64,000 nucleotides of DNA from Hemibagrus wyckioides (taxonomy: Eukaryota > Chordata > Actinopteri > Siluriformes > Bagridae), in the NCBI RefSeq assembly GCF_019097595.1, contig NC_080722.1:21759630-21823629 (forward strand), written 5' to 3'. Within the stretch, counting starts at the first letter, position 1; each line of letters begins with the position of its first letter. The notes under the pieces were generated by a model, which saw nothing but the letters and a program-made list of their open reading frames with translations, had not been told where the DNA came from and ran no database searches. Positions 54,601 through 64,000 of this stretch are shown one piece after another. The position numbers and the translations under genes were made by a program.

Positions 54601-57600
54601 GCTGAAATTTAATATTTAATTCAAAATGTTTGAGGTATAATCAACTGTTAGAGTGTGGGAAATAAAAAATAAAATAAAATGCAAATTAACACAATTTGCT
54701 AATTTTGAAGAGGCTAAATAATGAGAGTGAAGATATATTGTTGAATTAAACTAAATTTGCAGTGATTGATGTGATCATTAGAACCTGTGCTTAAAGCTTT
54801 ATTTCTTCTCCTTTTTTTTTTTTTTTTTTTTTTTTTTGATGAACCACATTTTTACCCATAGTAAGGGATATTACGTGTGTACAACCACATATCTATACCC
54901 TAGGGAAACAAAACATGGTTAAAGGCAACAAGTGAGTTCCTGGAGACTGTGATCAAATAAAAAAATAGAAACATTTATTTCAAATATTCCTTAGGGATGT
55001 TATCGTTTAAGTTATCCTTGAGACTTAAATAGAATTGCACGTTGTTTATTTTTGTAAATCATTTTTTAAATGAAGGGTGCCAATATTTCTGCCAGACACT
55101 GAACTCACTTGTCAGCATTTCATCATCAGTGGCTTTCAGTCTGTCTGGAAGAAACTTTGGCCTGATCGGTTGCCTCTAGCTGTTGTGAAATACTTTCACC
55201 ATACTGCGATATGTGGCAGTCCTGCTTTAACCTTTTTGTGTCGTCTCACTCTCTCAATCCCTCTTTCCATGTCTCTCTTTCCTTTGGCTCTAATCTATCT
55301 TCCTCACTTCTTTGTGCTGGAAAAGGTGGAGTGTTGAACACAAGGGGCTTTGTGCCTGAAATACATTTCACAACCGCTGAGCAAAAGTAGCAGAGGCAAG
55401 CTGTGTGTGTGTGTGCGTGTGTGTGTGTACAGTCTCATGCAAAAATATTGGAACAGATCCTAATTATGAGGCCCCACAACAAATGACTTCATCACAGGAA
55501 ACAAGTTTAAAGTTTTAGACTGGCCGAGTGTCTCACCAGACCTTAACTCAGTTGAGCAGCATTTCACAACCTGAAGAACAGACTGAAAGGAGAAATCCCC
55601 CAAAACCAGTAACTGAAAAAAATGTGATACAAGCCTGGAAAAGCATTACAAATGAAGACTACATCAATTTGGAATTGTCAGTGACTTTGTCATTTGGAAT
55701 TGTAAGCCGTAACTGCAAGCAAGAAACACAGAACCAAATATTGTTCCGATAATTTTGCTGACCTAAACATTGGGAGGCCTATAGTCTCAACCCAAATGTC
55801 TTCACTGTATAGGAAAAAACAACAGAATTGATCATGACATTCCAGAAGAGACCATATGTGTGTATAAGACATAAAAGTAAAAGAAACCAGAGGGCAAGAC
55901 AAATATTTAGAATTTACAGTAAACTCTAGCACAAGAGCACTTGTTCAGTTTTATCTGAATCAGTGTGGTTTCTAAAAATCATGGACGTATCTCAGCAGTT
56001 CAACATCCATGTTTGTCCCTGCACCAACTCATGTGTTTCAGCTCCCCAGATCATTATCCATCCTAAATCATTCTGCCTTCATTTACAATGTTTAGCCTAG
56101 ACAGTATCATCTGTGATTCATTCAAATGGATGGAAATGGATGTCTGTGTTTGTTTTATTGCTTAACAAATAAAATTAGCAATTGCAATGTACATAAATTA
56201 TTCTGAATGACATTTCTCCCATGTTGACCACTATAAAGTTTTTTTATATAAATAAAATACAATAAAATAAAGAAACAGATGTGGATCTTATTGAAACACA
56301 TAACTCATAAGGCTAAGTTAAATAAATATTTGTTTGTAATTAGGTTTATTTCTAAAATTGTAAACGTCTCCTAAAGACTAAATGTCTACCAATATATTTG
56401 AAATAGACCAGATTAAACATTTACTAAAGGGCAGGTTAAACTAGATTAAATGTACCAAAAGACATATTAAATGTCTACTAAACACCAGACTATATGTCTA
56501 AAAAGGCCAGAAAAATGTGGACTAAAGGAAAGATGAAAAGTTTATTAAAGGACAGACTAAACATTTACTAAAGATGTTAAAAAGGCCAGATTAAATGTTT
56601 TCTAAAGGCCAAACAAAAGATCTAATTATGGTCAGAGCAAGTGTCTAATGAAGGCCAGACTAAACGTCTACTGAACTACAGACTAAATATTTAGAGAAGG
56701 TCAGACTAATGGTCTAATAAAGGTCAGATTAAACATCTACTAAACGACAGACTAAATGTCTAATAAATGGAAGCCCTTTTAGCTGTCATGTTGTACAACA
56801 CAGCACATGCCCTCACAATGTGGCAGACTTTTTCACTTGATACATCCAGACACCATCATCACCCATTAAGCAGGGTAGTGGTGCACTCCATAATTAAACA
56901 CATGAGAGAGTGAATATTATCACGCCCCTTGTCTGCACTTTGTGGGTTAAGAAATGGATTTAGGAGCCATTGTATTACAGTGTAGTCACAGTCCCCTGCA
57001 GAATTTAAGGCTGCTACGATATGATGATTAAAACACACAAACAAGGACTTAAATTTTGCAGATATAACACTCAAAAAAACTATCTGAACACGTAATCATC
57101 ATGGTTGGAGTATAACATCAAGTCAACTCAATTTCTGGGAAATCAATCTGTCCAGTTACTGGAGAGGTGCACTAGAGAGGCAGGAGCAAGACAACCCCCT
57201 AAAAGAGAATGGTTTTGCTAGTGATGGCCACAGACAATCGCTCTCTGATTTGTCTCTAGTTTGTTTTTTGTTTGGTTCCTTGTCACTACTTGTAGCATGA
57301 GGCAGTACCTGCAATGTAATCAGTTGCACCGGTAGTCCATCTATTCCAGGATGGCACATCCATACTTGCCATCACAAGGAGGTTTAGAGTGTTTCCTAGC
57401 TTCAAGGGCATTAAGGAGATACCAGGAGACAGGCCATTACACGAGGAGAGGACATGGCTGTAAAAGGGCAACAACCGAGCAGCAGGACTGGTATCTGCTC
57501 CTTTGTGCAATGAGGAACAGCAGCACTACCAGAGCCCTACAAAATTACCTCCAGCAAGCTACTGGTGTCTATTTCTTTGATCAAACCTCTCTCTAATGGA

Positions 57601-60600
57601 GAGGTTTTTCAACCCTGGGTCGGGACCCTTGGGTGGGTCATGAGTGGGTGGACCACCAATATGATCGATGCTGAGCAAAGCAAGCATTTCATTGCTACTG
57701 CCTTTTACAACTATCTATATGTGTGAAACTGGATTCCCAGTTTTAACCAAAATGAAGATGAAAGAACAAAACAAGTTCTCTCAAAACCCTTCTCACTTAA
57801 GTAAATTATGTATGCCCACACATATACTATATATATACTGATTGTATGTATCTTCTTTCTTCTTTTGTAAAGCTGCTCAGTGTTCATTGTAAAAGGCGCT
57901 ATACAAAATAAATTGCATTGAATTGAATTGAATTGTATGTAAAATTTTAAAATGTGGTTGTATATTTGTGGGTCACATCATTTTAAGAGGGAAAAAAGGG
58001 CCCTGCTTAAATAAGTTTGAAAACCACTGCTCTAATGGGACCTGTGCTCATAGCACCCTGCAGTTGAGTTGCCATTTTCCAGAGAACCCTAGTATCAGCA
58101 GGTCCACCATTGGTGCCCTGTTCTCTTCATGGATAAAAACAAGTTCACACTGAGCATGTGTGACAGACATGAAAGAGGCCAGAAGATGCTGTGGGGAGCT
58201 TTATACCGCCTGCGAACATCCAGTATGACTGGTTTGGCAGTGGGTCAATGATGGTCTGGGGAAGAATATCTTTGGAGGGACACACAGACCTCAGTGTGCT
58301 ACCCAAGAGTACCAAGATGCACCAAAGACTGCCCAGGAGCTCACTGACGCCATTATCTAGGTCTGGGAGGAGATCCCTCAAGAGACAACCTGCAATCACA
58401 GCAGGAGCGTACCCAGACATTGTTGGGAGAGCGGGGGCCATACACACTTCTGACTACTGACTGATAGAGTTGCTGTAATGAAATTCATACAAGTTAGATC
58501 AGCCTGTAATTGTAGTTTTTTACTTTGATTTTCGATGTGATTTTGAATCCAGACCTCAGTGCGTTGATGATTTTGGTTTCCTTTGACTACTGTCATATCA
58601 TTTTGTTCTAATCAAATTACACAATGAATATTGTAAAGATTTTCAACTTGAATATTTAATTCCTCCAATGATCCAATGTGTGAAGTGTTCCCTTATCATG
58701 AAAACAACCACCTCAAACAATTTCAAGTCTATTACCTACATTGCTATGTCTCAGAATGGAAAGGACTCATGTTTTGAACCAGGCCATTGAACAGTCACAT
58801 TGACTAAAGTCACTGTAGCATCACAAATGACATGTTTCAAGCAAAGCATGAAATTGCTTTCGATTGACAAAGGCAGCTTCGTTCTGGCCACTACAGCAAC
58901 ATGAGTACAATCAATTGCACTGATTGCAAATGGCAATTCCTCCAAGACCAATAACGAGTAACTAATTTGTTCAGGGAGAAGAATCAACATTGACATCAAC
59001 ATTACCATAATTTTCCAAGCACTTAGATTCTAGACAAGCTCCTATTCTGTCTCAGTTTCACATCCCTGTTAAAAGCAATTAAGAATGAACTCCAGTGATG
59101 AATGAACCTACCGATCACCTTCAGTGGCAGAGTAACAACTATAAAAATGTCAATATTACCCTAAGTTAATTATCTGTTCTCAGTTATATCAATTCAACCC
59201 TCCATCACCTTAATTTCATTAGACTCTGTCACAAACAATTTCCCCTAGAAAAACAAGAAATCAAGAATTGTACAAAAAGCTTAATCAAAGCTCAAGGAAT
59301 TTCAGAAGCAAACACAGACAAATCCAAACCAGCACAATAACCCTGGGTTAGAAATTGAATAAGGACAATTTTACTATCTGACCTGCTGTTTCTAAGTACA
59401 GCAATAAAACATCACCACTGCTTCACCAATACAGTAATCTTAACAACTCTGGGATCTTGGTATAAATTATTTAAAATGAAATTTTAACACATCCCATGTC
59501 TACTACAGACCACACTAAACACTTACTAAAGGACAAACTAAAAAGGACACATTAAATGTCTGCTAAAGTCCAGACTAAACATCTATTATTGACCAGACTA
59601 AATGTTTAATGAAAACCAAACTAAACTTCTACTGATAGACAGACTAGAAGTCTACTAACGCACGCACTAGACATTTACTAATGGACAGAATTGAATTGAA
59701 TTGAATTGAATTGAATTGAATTGAATTGAATTGAATTGAAATAAAGGACAAAATGCTTCCAATGTACAGACTAAACTTACATACAGATTAAATTTCTGCT
59801 GTAACAGACAGACTAAATATGTTCTTATGTACAGACAAAATATGTTCTAATGCACAGACTAAACATTTCTCAATATACAGACTCAACATCAACAAAGGTC
59901 AGACAAAACATCTCCTAATGTACAGACTAAAGGACAGACTAAATGGTTGAATGAATGCAGAGGTATTAAAGACTTAATAAACGGTGTAACAAAATCAATA
60001 ACATCTATTGTTCATCTAATTTACACTTTATTACTGAAGAGCTGTTTGAGTCATGAGGTTATGATGAAAGTTGGAGTAATTGACTTTCCACGTTCTCCAG
60101 TCCAGAGTGATTTTCTGCTCCACTGAACAGAAATGATACTCACATGCATGCTGGCAGCAAGAAAAAAAGGAGATCAGGCCCCCTCGCTAACATGCACACT
60201 AACATGTAAATGTAAAAATGGCTTTCATGCTGGATTTGTATCAATCTATCCCACACCAGACCAACACCAAACCAGGAAGACAAATGCCATGGCAGAATAA
60301 AATAACAGATAGAAAAGCACGTATTGATATACACAAATCAGCCATAACATTATGACCACCTGCCTAATATTGTGTTGGTCCCCCTTTTGCTGCTAAAACA
60401 ACCCTGACCCAATGAGGCATGGACTCCACTAGATCCCTGAAGGTGTGCTGTGGTATCTTGCACCGAGATGTTAGCAGTAGATCCTTTACCTCCTGTAAGT
60501 TGTGAGGTGGGGCCTCCATGGATCAAACTTGTTTGTCCAGCACATCCCACAGATGCTCCATTGGATTGAGATCTGGAGAATTTGGAGGAAAAGTCAACAT

Positions 60601-61818
60601 CTCAAACTCGTTATTGTACTCATGAAACCATTCCTGAACCGTTTTTGCTTTGTGGCTGCTGAAAGAAGCCACAGCCATCAGGGAATACTGTTTCTGTGTC
60701 TACAACAATGCTTAGGTAGGTGGAACGTGTCACCGTAACATCCACATGTATGCCAGGACCCAAGGTTTCCCAGCAGAACATTGCCCAAAGCATGACACTG
60801 CCTCTACTGGCATGGATCCTTCCCATAGTGCATCCTGGTGCCATGTTTTCCCCAGGTAAGCAACACACACGCACTCAGGTGATTTAAAAGAAAACGTGAT
60901 TTATCAGACCAGGCTAGTTCTGATGCTCACGTGCCCATTGTTGGCACTTTCAGCAGTGCACAGGGGTCAGCATGGGCACCCTGACTGGTCTGCAGCTATG
61001 CAGTCCCATACGCAACAAACTGTGATGCTTGAAGTATGAACTGAATATTAACTTCTTCAGCAATTTGAGCAACAGTAGCTCATCTGTTGGATCGGAACAA
61101 ACGGGCCAGCCTTTGCTCCCCACATGCTGGCTTGCCCATTTATCCTGCTTCTAACACATCAACTTTGACGACAAAATGTTCACTTGCTGTCTAATATATC
61201 CCACCCACTAACAGGTGCCATGATGAGGAGACAATCAGCGTTAGTCACTTCACCGGTCAGTGGTCATAATGTTATGCTTAACCGGTATAATTTATTTATT
61301 GCATCCTGAGGTTACTTCAGTATCTGGAATTTTTCTATTAATCCAACTGAGGAGCACATATTAAATTTGTGTAAGCACTTTTCCACCATTTCAAGAATAA
61401 AAAATAACTATTTTATATATAAAAGGTTTAGAACATTAATCACTACAAGAAACATTTGAATAGCTATTATCTTTTTAAAAAAAAAAACAAAAAAAAAAAC
61501 AATGCAAGGTTTAAGGTTTATAAGTAGCCCAAGAGCAGCTCAAATCACTGCAATATTGAGATGTTAATTCATTTTACAAAAAGTGTACCTCCATACAAGC
61601 ATATTGACCTTTACTCATGCACACCTTCAGTGGCCTTCTTTGGCAGATTCATGTACACTGTGTTTTAATAGGAGCATAGATGACATCTGTCTGATATTCA
61701 AGTACATGGCAGTGTTACGTACTTCTTTACAGCTGTGGTTCCTCGCGTTTAAAAAACTAAAGCTGCCACTGGAACAGAAGACACCGATTTTTGACGCAAC
61801 AAACTTTCTTAAAGTGTG

Positions 61819-61858
<40 letters not shown>

Positions 61859-62309
61859 CTGACGGAGCATCAGCATTAAATCATTAACTTGTGATATGTT
61901 TAAGAATCAGTCTTTTTCTCTCTCTCTCTCTCTCTTTTTCTATCTCTGTTTCTCTTTCCTTCATTCTCTCTCTTTCTCTGTCTCTTTGCATTCTCCCTCT
62001 TGTTTTTTGTTTTTTTTACAATAATTCACAACAAAAATATCACACTTCAACTTGGACCTGATATTCATATGCCATGAAAACCTAAACCATGTTCTTTGCA
62101 AAAAGCCTCACGTTACAGTTTCAATTCACAAATGTATAAATAAATTTGGATTTCGGACAACTGTGTGTTTTCATTCTTTACACGTAGTCACACATGAAAT
62201 GCATGTGGCATATGGCTGCTACACAGGAGCAAGCTGAAGGTCAGTTACTCACCAGCGCCTTTGCCACAGTTAACACGCTGAAGAGCACAAATGCTGTAAA
62301 AAGCTCCAT
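44224..62309 (-). CDS. pth3r: Parathyroid hormone receptor (PTH3R/PTH1R type), class B GPCR, 13 exons
   Basis: Coding exons: 62253-62309, 54297-54402, 52514-52624, 51368-51492, 50045-50139, 48682-48832, 48090-48243, 47761-47821, 47453-47519, 47248-47342, 45832-45973, 45476-45517, 44224-44667 (1650 nt, 549 aa plus TGA). All introns are GT-AG and in phase. Exon 1 is a signal peptide ([19 protein letters not shown]). Exons 2-4 form the hormone-binding ectodomain with the six conserved cysteines (motifs [44 protein letters not shown]). Exons 5-12 carry seven membrane helices ([47 protein letters not shown]). Exon 13 is a 147-aa cytoplasmic tail ending ETIL, a class I PDZ-binding end like that of PTH1R. 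It should bind PTH/PTHrP-type peptides and signal through Gs and Gq. Tail and loop sequence fit PTH1R/PTH3R better than PTH2R; PTH3R is kept in fish and birds and lost in placental mammals. There is no counterpart of the extra ectodomain exon of mammalian PTH1R. PTH3R versus PTH1R needs a tree. Confidence 0.93.
46905..47165. repeat. MITE-like repeat in pth3r intron 10
   Basis: Contains AGTGCGTTGTGGGATTTTTT and AGGGAGCAAATG, with an inverse-like TGAACTAGGGAGCAG towards its other end. This combination is a familiar teleost short repeat. It ends less than 90 bp from exon 10. Confidence 0.45.
48648..48678. repeat. GT/CA microsatellite touching the pth3r exon 6 donor
   Basis: On the minus strand exon 6 ends ...CAGATG and the intron reads GTACACACACAC and on. 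The CA array therefore begins within the splice donor itself. Confidence 0.95.
48833..50044. other. pth3r intron 5, T-rich
   Basis: T-rich on the plus strand, with loosely repeated phrases (GTCATTCTTGTTATTTC and variants between about 49310 and 49570) that may be a decayed tandem repeat. No exon or transposon recognised. Confidence 0.4.
50398..50440 (+). repeat. MITE-like family Y, copy 2 (fragment)
   Basis: AACAGCAGCTCTGACAATAGTG matches the core of the 34473 copy. Confidence 0.45.
50673..51300 (+). mobile_element. Internally deleted Tc1 family E copy in pth3r intron 4
   Basis: It starts CACTATATAGCCAAAAGTTT and ends in AAGGGGGGGGGGCAACATAG, close to the ends of family E. Inside, the N-terminal frame ([20 protein letters not shown]) jumps straight to [20 protein letters not shown], so the middle third of the transposase is missing; the [20 protein letters not shown] region remains. 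It ends about 68 bp from pth3r exon 4. Confidence 0.85.
52853..52930 (+). repeat. MITE-like family Y, copy 3
   Basis: CTGCAGCTCTGACAGTAATT followed by CACAGGTTTATATTAATGCT. In pth3r intron 2. Confidence 0.5.
53100..53260 (-). repeat. MITE-like family Y, copy 4 (inverted)
   Basis: The minus strand reads GCTGATTCATTTTCTGTCAC then AGCAGCTCTGACAGTAGTGC, matching 34473-34560 closely. With copy 3 it forms an inverted pair about 250 bp apart, which may be the two halves of one fold-back element. Confidence 0.55.
54811..54837. repeat. Poly-T tract
   Basis: About 27 T residues, in pth3r intron 1. Confidence 0.95.
55430..55800 (+). mobile_element. Tc1-like fragment (3' part)
   Basis: Plus-strand text encodes [16 protein letters not shown], the final catalytic block of a Tc1 transposase with Glu kept, followed by degenerate C-terminal text. 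It starts with an end-like TCATGCAAAAATATTGGAAC. The rest of the gene is missing. Confidence 0.6.
56368..56772. repeat. Minisatellite, unit about 25 bp, block 1
   Basis: Diverged tandem copies of a unit like CAGACTAAATGTCTACTAAA plus GGC, about 16 copies. A second block of the same unit lies at 59497-59995. Confidence 0.8.
57065..58610 (+). mobile_element. Tc1-like transposon (family A), split by a hAT element
   Basis: Plus-strand transposase pieces: [20 protein letters not shown] (57500-57590) and [20 protein letters not shown] (58210-58290), the same family as 9060-10445. The left end reads ATCAAGTCAACTCAATTTCT. Frames are broken and a 430-bp hAT-type insertion sits at 57600-58029. Confidence 0.8.
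57600..58029 (+). mobile_element. Non-autonomous hAT element nested in Tc1, with 8-bp duplication
   Basis: Exact TCTAATGG repeats flank it at 57592-57599 and 58030-58037. The ends are inverted: left AGAGGTTTTTCAAC, right GTTTGAAAACCACTGC. The inside keeps a scrap of hAT transposase ([23 protein letters not shown], around 57725-57785). A run of TTGAATTGAATTGAATTG-type sequence near 57920 looks like the tail of a LINE or SINE inserted within it. Confidence 0.82.
58700..59040 (-). mobile_element. Harbinger (HARBI1-type) transposase fragment
   Basis: The minus-strand frame at 59008-58751 contains [18 protein letters not shown] and [20 protein letters not shown] then HESF. These match the two Asp-bearing blocks of PIF/Harbinger transposases, but the second Asp (usually HDS) is Glu here. 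Only the centre of the protein is left. Confidence 0.75.
59497..59995. repeat. Minisatellite, unit about 25 bp, block 2
   Basis: Same unit as 56368-56772 (AGACTAAATGT... CTAATGGACAG). Interrupted by an ATTGA array at 59693-59740. Confidence 0.75.
60332..61287 (-). mobile_element. Full-length Tc1-like transposon (family B), degenerate transposase
   Basis: Inverted ends: left CATAACATTATGACCACCTG, right (reverse complement) CATAACATTATGACCACTGA. About 956 bp. Minus-strand transposase pieces include [20 protein letters not shown] (about 60700-60790) and a Pro/Asn-rich final block near 60550-60590; stops and a deletion near the QDN block break it. It carries the segment missing from the copies at 203-592 and 1660-2490. 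Confidence 0.85.
61816..61857. repeat. GT microsatellite
   Basis: About 21 GT units with one change, in pth3r intron 1 about 400 bp from exon 1. Confidence 0.95.
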
Positions 62310-62578
62310 CAGCTCCAAGCTTCACAGTTCTTCAGCCTTGACTAGTTCTCCATCTGAAGCTCATTTCCTTGTGGAGGATGGTGAGGTGTACTCCAGGTAC
62401 TCAGATGTCCATCATGAAGCCATGGCCAGATCTTTGAGGCGTCCACGTGCAGAACGGACCGAATCTCACGGATGGTTCTGCTCAAGTCTCGAGTTCTCTG
62501 TTGTGCTCTCACAATACAGAGGAATGACGGTCATGTCACTACTGGTCTCCTGCTTCACAGCTCTGTGTGTGTGTGTGT
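62310..62578 (-). promoter_or_regulatory. pth3r: Upstream region of pth3r start exon
   Basis: The 5' untranslated region or promoter must lie here or further right. The sequence is unique and moderately GC-rich (CATGGCCAGATCTTTGAGGC) but no TATA box or other defined site could be fixed. Further non-coding 5' exons are possible. Confidence 0.3.
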
Positions 62579-63190
62579 GTGAGAGAGAGAGACAGAGAGA
62601 GAGAGAGATAGAGAGACAGAGAGAGAGAGAGAGAGAGATGGACCTTCTGCCCCCTGTTAACCCCTTACTGACTGGGAAAGAAAGCACTCTCTCATTCTCT
62701 CTCTTTTTTTCTCTCTCCTTATATCTTATATCTTATATGCCGCTGTTACTGTCTCGCTCTTTCTTTCTCTTTCTGTTTGTCTCTCTCTTCCTATATGTCT
62801 GTCTTTCTCTGTAATTCTTGTTTTTCTACTACTCTCTTCCACTGTCTTTCTGTCTCTCTCTTTTTCTCTCTTGTTCTTTATCTTTTTCCCTGTCTCTTTT
62901 TCTATCTCTCCTTATCTCTGTCTCTGCTAATGTCTCTCTCATTCTATCTCTCTTTTTGTGTCTCTGTCGTTCTGTCTCTGCCTTTCTATCTTTACCTTTT
63001 TCTGTCTCTTTTTCTATAGCTCCCTTATGTCTCTGTCTGCTAATGTGTTTCTTTTTTCTATCTTTCTTTCTTTCTGTGTTTGTGTTTCTCTCTTTCTCTC
63101 TCTGTTTTTCTCTATTTTTATCTCTCACTTTTCATTTCTGTCTTTCTTATTCTGTCTTATTCTCTGCTTTTTTCTGTGTCTTTGTTTCAT

Positions 63191-63225
<35 letters not shown>

Positions 63226-63300
63226 CTATCTTAACCACTGGACAAAAATGATCATGTTTATATTTACTATTTGTTTGTTTGTTTTGATTTTTAAATAAAT
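62579..63300. repeat. Long purine/pyrimidine-asymmetric tract
   Basis: A GA run (62579-62639), a short unique gap, then about 550 bp almost purely C and T on the plus strand (62690-63235), ending in a TTTC array at 63192-63226 and a TAAA run at about 63290. Open frames here (long Leu/Ser/Phe strings) are artefacts of the repeat. Confidence 0.9.
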
Positions 63301-64000
63301 AAATAAATGGGTCCAAAAACAAAATCCCTTAGAGTTACCAGAACTTAAAAATCTGGCATAAATGTTAAGTTACCCCAACTATTTACACACAACTTTATTA
63401 GAAGGTATATGGAACATCATGACCTCCTGGTTGCCTCTTCCATGAGGTTATGCCTTGGCCATAAATCATATAGATGTATCTTTTAATAACAAAATGACCC
63501 CAAACACACTTCCATATCAACACAGTAGGACAGTTTTGTGCTATGACCTTCTCAGTATGAGGATTTGAACCTTATTGTGAATGTAAAAGAGCGTTAAAAT
63601 AGTCTTCACAAGCATTTCTATCCTTTTTTATCCTATCTTTGCTTTTACAGTTTTTCTCATTTGCTAAAACACACTTAATGAAACTGGGATCCACTTGATC
63701 TTCATCACCTTCTTAGCACAGCATAAGTCTTCTCTTGCAAATGTCTTAACACTTTTTCAAAACATTTACCACAGATCTCATTGAAAGACCCCAAACTCTA
63801 TTGGATTACCTGTGTCGAACAAAAGGAAAACATCTATTCACAGATGATAAAAAGAACTTTAATAATTATGAATATTTAATTAGTTAGATTAATTAGAGTT
63901 AATTAATTATTTAATTAATTAGAGTGTGAAACTCGTTTACTCAACTCTTCAATCAGAAATCAGTCCTCTTCCATCTATAAAAGATGCAACCTCTGTATTC
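63301..64000. other. Right-hand end, no feature seen
   Basis: AT-rich sequence without a recognised gene. An AATTAATT-rich patch lies at 63870-63925. Confidence 0.4.

Noticed and set aside
56368..56772. CRISPR-like array of short repeats
   Set aside because: The units are diverged tandem repeats without unique spacers, in an animal intron.
62818..63234. Several long Ser/Leu/Phe-rich open frames on both strands
   Set aside because: The CT tract has no stop codons in most frames; the amino-acid strings are low-complexity artefacts.

Overview
This is vertebrate nuclear DNA, almost certainly from a ray-finned (teleost) fish. All host genes are split by GT-AG introns, the background is AT-rich, and the spaces between exons are packed with fish-type transposons: Tc1-like, hAT, Harbinger, L2, L1/Tx1-like, DIRS and tRNA-derived SINEs. 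The SINE types and the retained third parathyroid-hormone receptor fit a catfish-like species, but that narrower placement is inference from memory of repeat styles. There is no CRISPR array, operon or prokaryotic feature. All exon boundaries were read by eye from splice signals and reading phase; every joined coding sequence stays in frame.

Four host genes were rebuilt, all on the minus strand. From right to left: (1) a class B G-protein-coupled receptor of the parathyroid hormone family, best fit pth3r (pth1rb), 13 coding exons between 62309 and 44224, 549 aa; (2) rundc3a, a RUN-domain and coiled-coil neuronal adaptor, 11 coding exons between 38147 and 31310, 425 aa, starting in a CpG-rich promoter; (3) an ndufa4 (COXFA4) family subunit of respiratory complex IV, 4 exons between 29296 and 23938, 82 aa; (4) a secreted single NIDO-domain protein related to tectorins, 5 exons between 13226 and 6229, 208 aa. 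The fourth gene has no well-known name. It lies among several diverged copies of a short unit that looks like a tiny, phase-symmetric, Thr/Pro-coding exon.

Layout: 1-5.9 kb, nested Tc1 elements, a solo LTR, a LINE fragment and microexon-like units. 6.2-13.2 kb, NIDO gene with a solo LTR and a Tc1 element in intron 1. 13.2-23.6 kb, gene-poor, with Tc1 relics, two LTR-like blocks and a 5'-truncated L2 LINE. 23.9-29.3 kb, ndufa4-like gene whose introns hold a SINE, a DIRS fragment, a nearly intact Tc1 transposon and a hAT-like element. 29.6-30.1 kb, Tc1 relics around an inverted copy of part of a rundc3a exon. 31.3-38.3 kb, rundc3a. 38.5-44 kb, repeats and Tc1 relics. 44.2-62.3 kb, pth3r, whose 7.9-kb first intron contains a split minisatellite, a hAT-in-Tc1 nest, a Harbinger fragment and a full-length Tc1 element. 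62.5-63.3 kb, a long purine/pyrimidine-asymmetric tract upstream of the receptor start.

The host genes do not form a pathway. They are a cell-surface hormone receptor, a vesicle or signalling adaptor, a mitochondrial subunit and an extracellular matrix-like protein. The most interesting material is the microexon-like units around the NIDO gene, the inverted rundc3a exon fragment, the microsatellite touching a pth3r splice donor, and the one-nonsense-codon Tc1 transposase.
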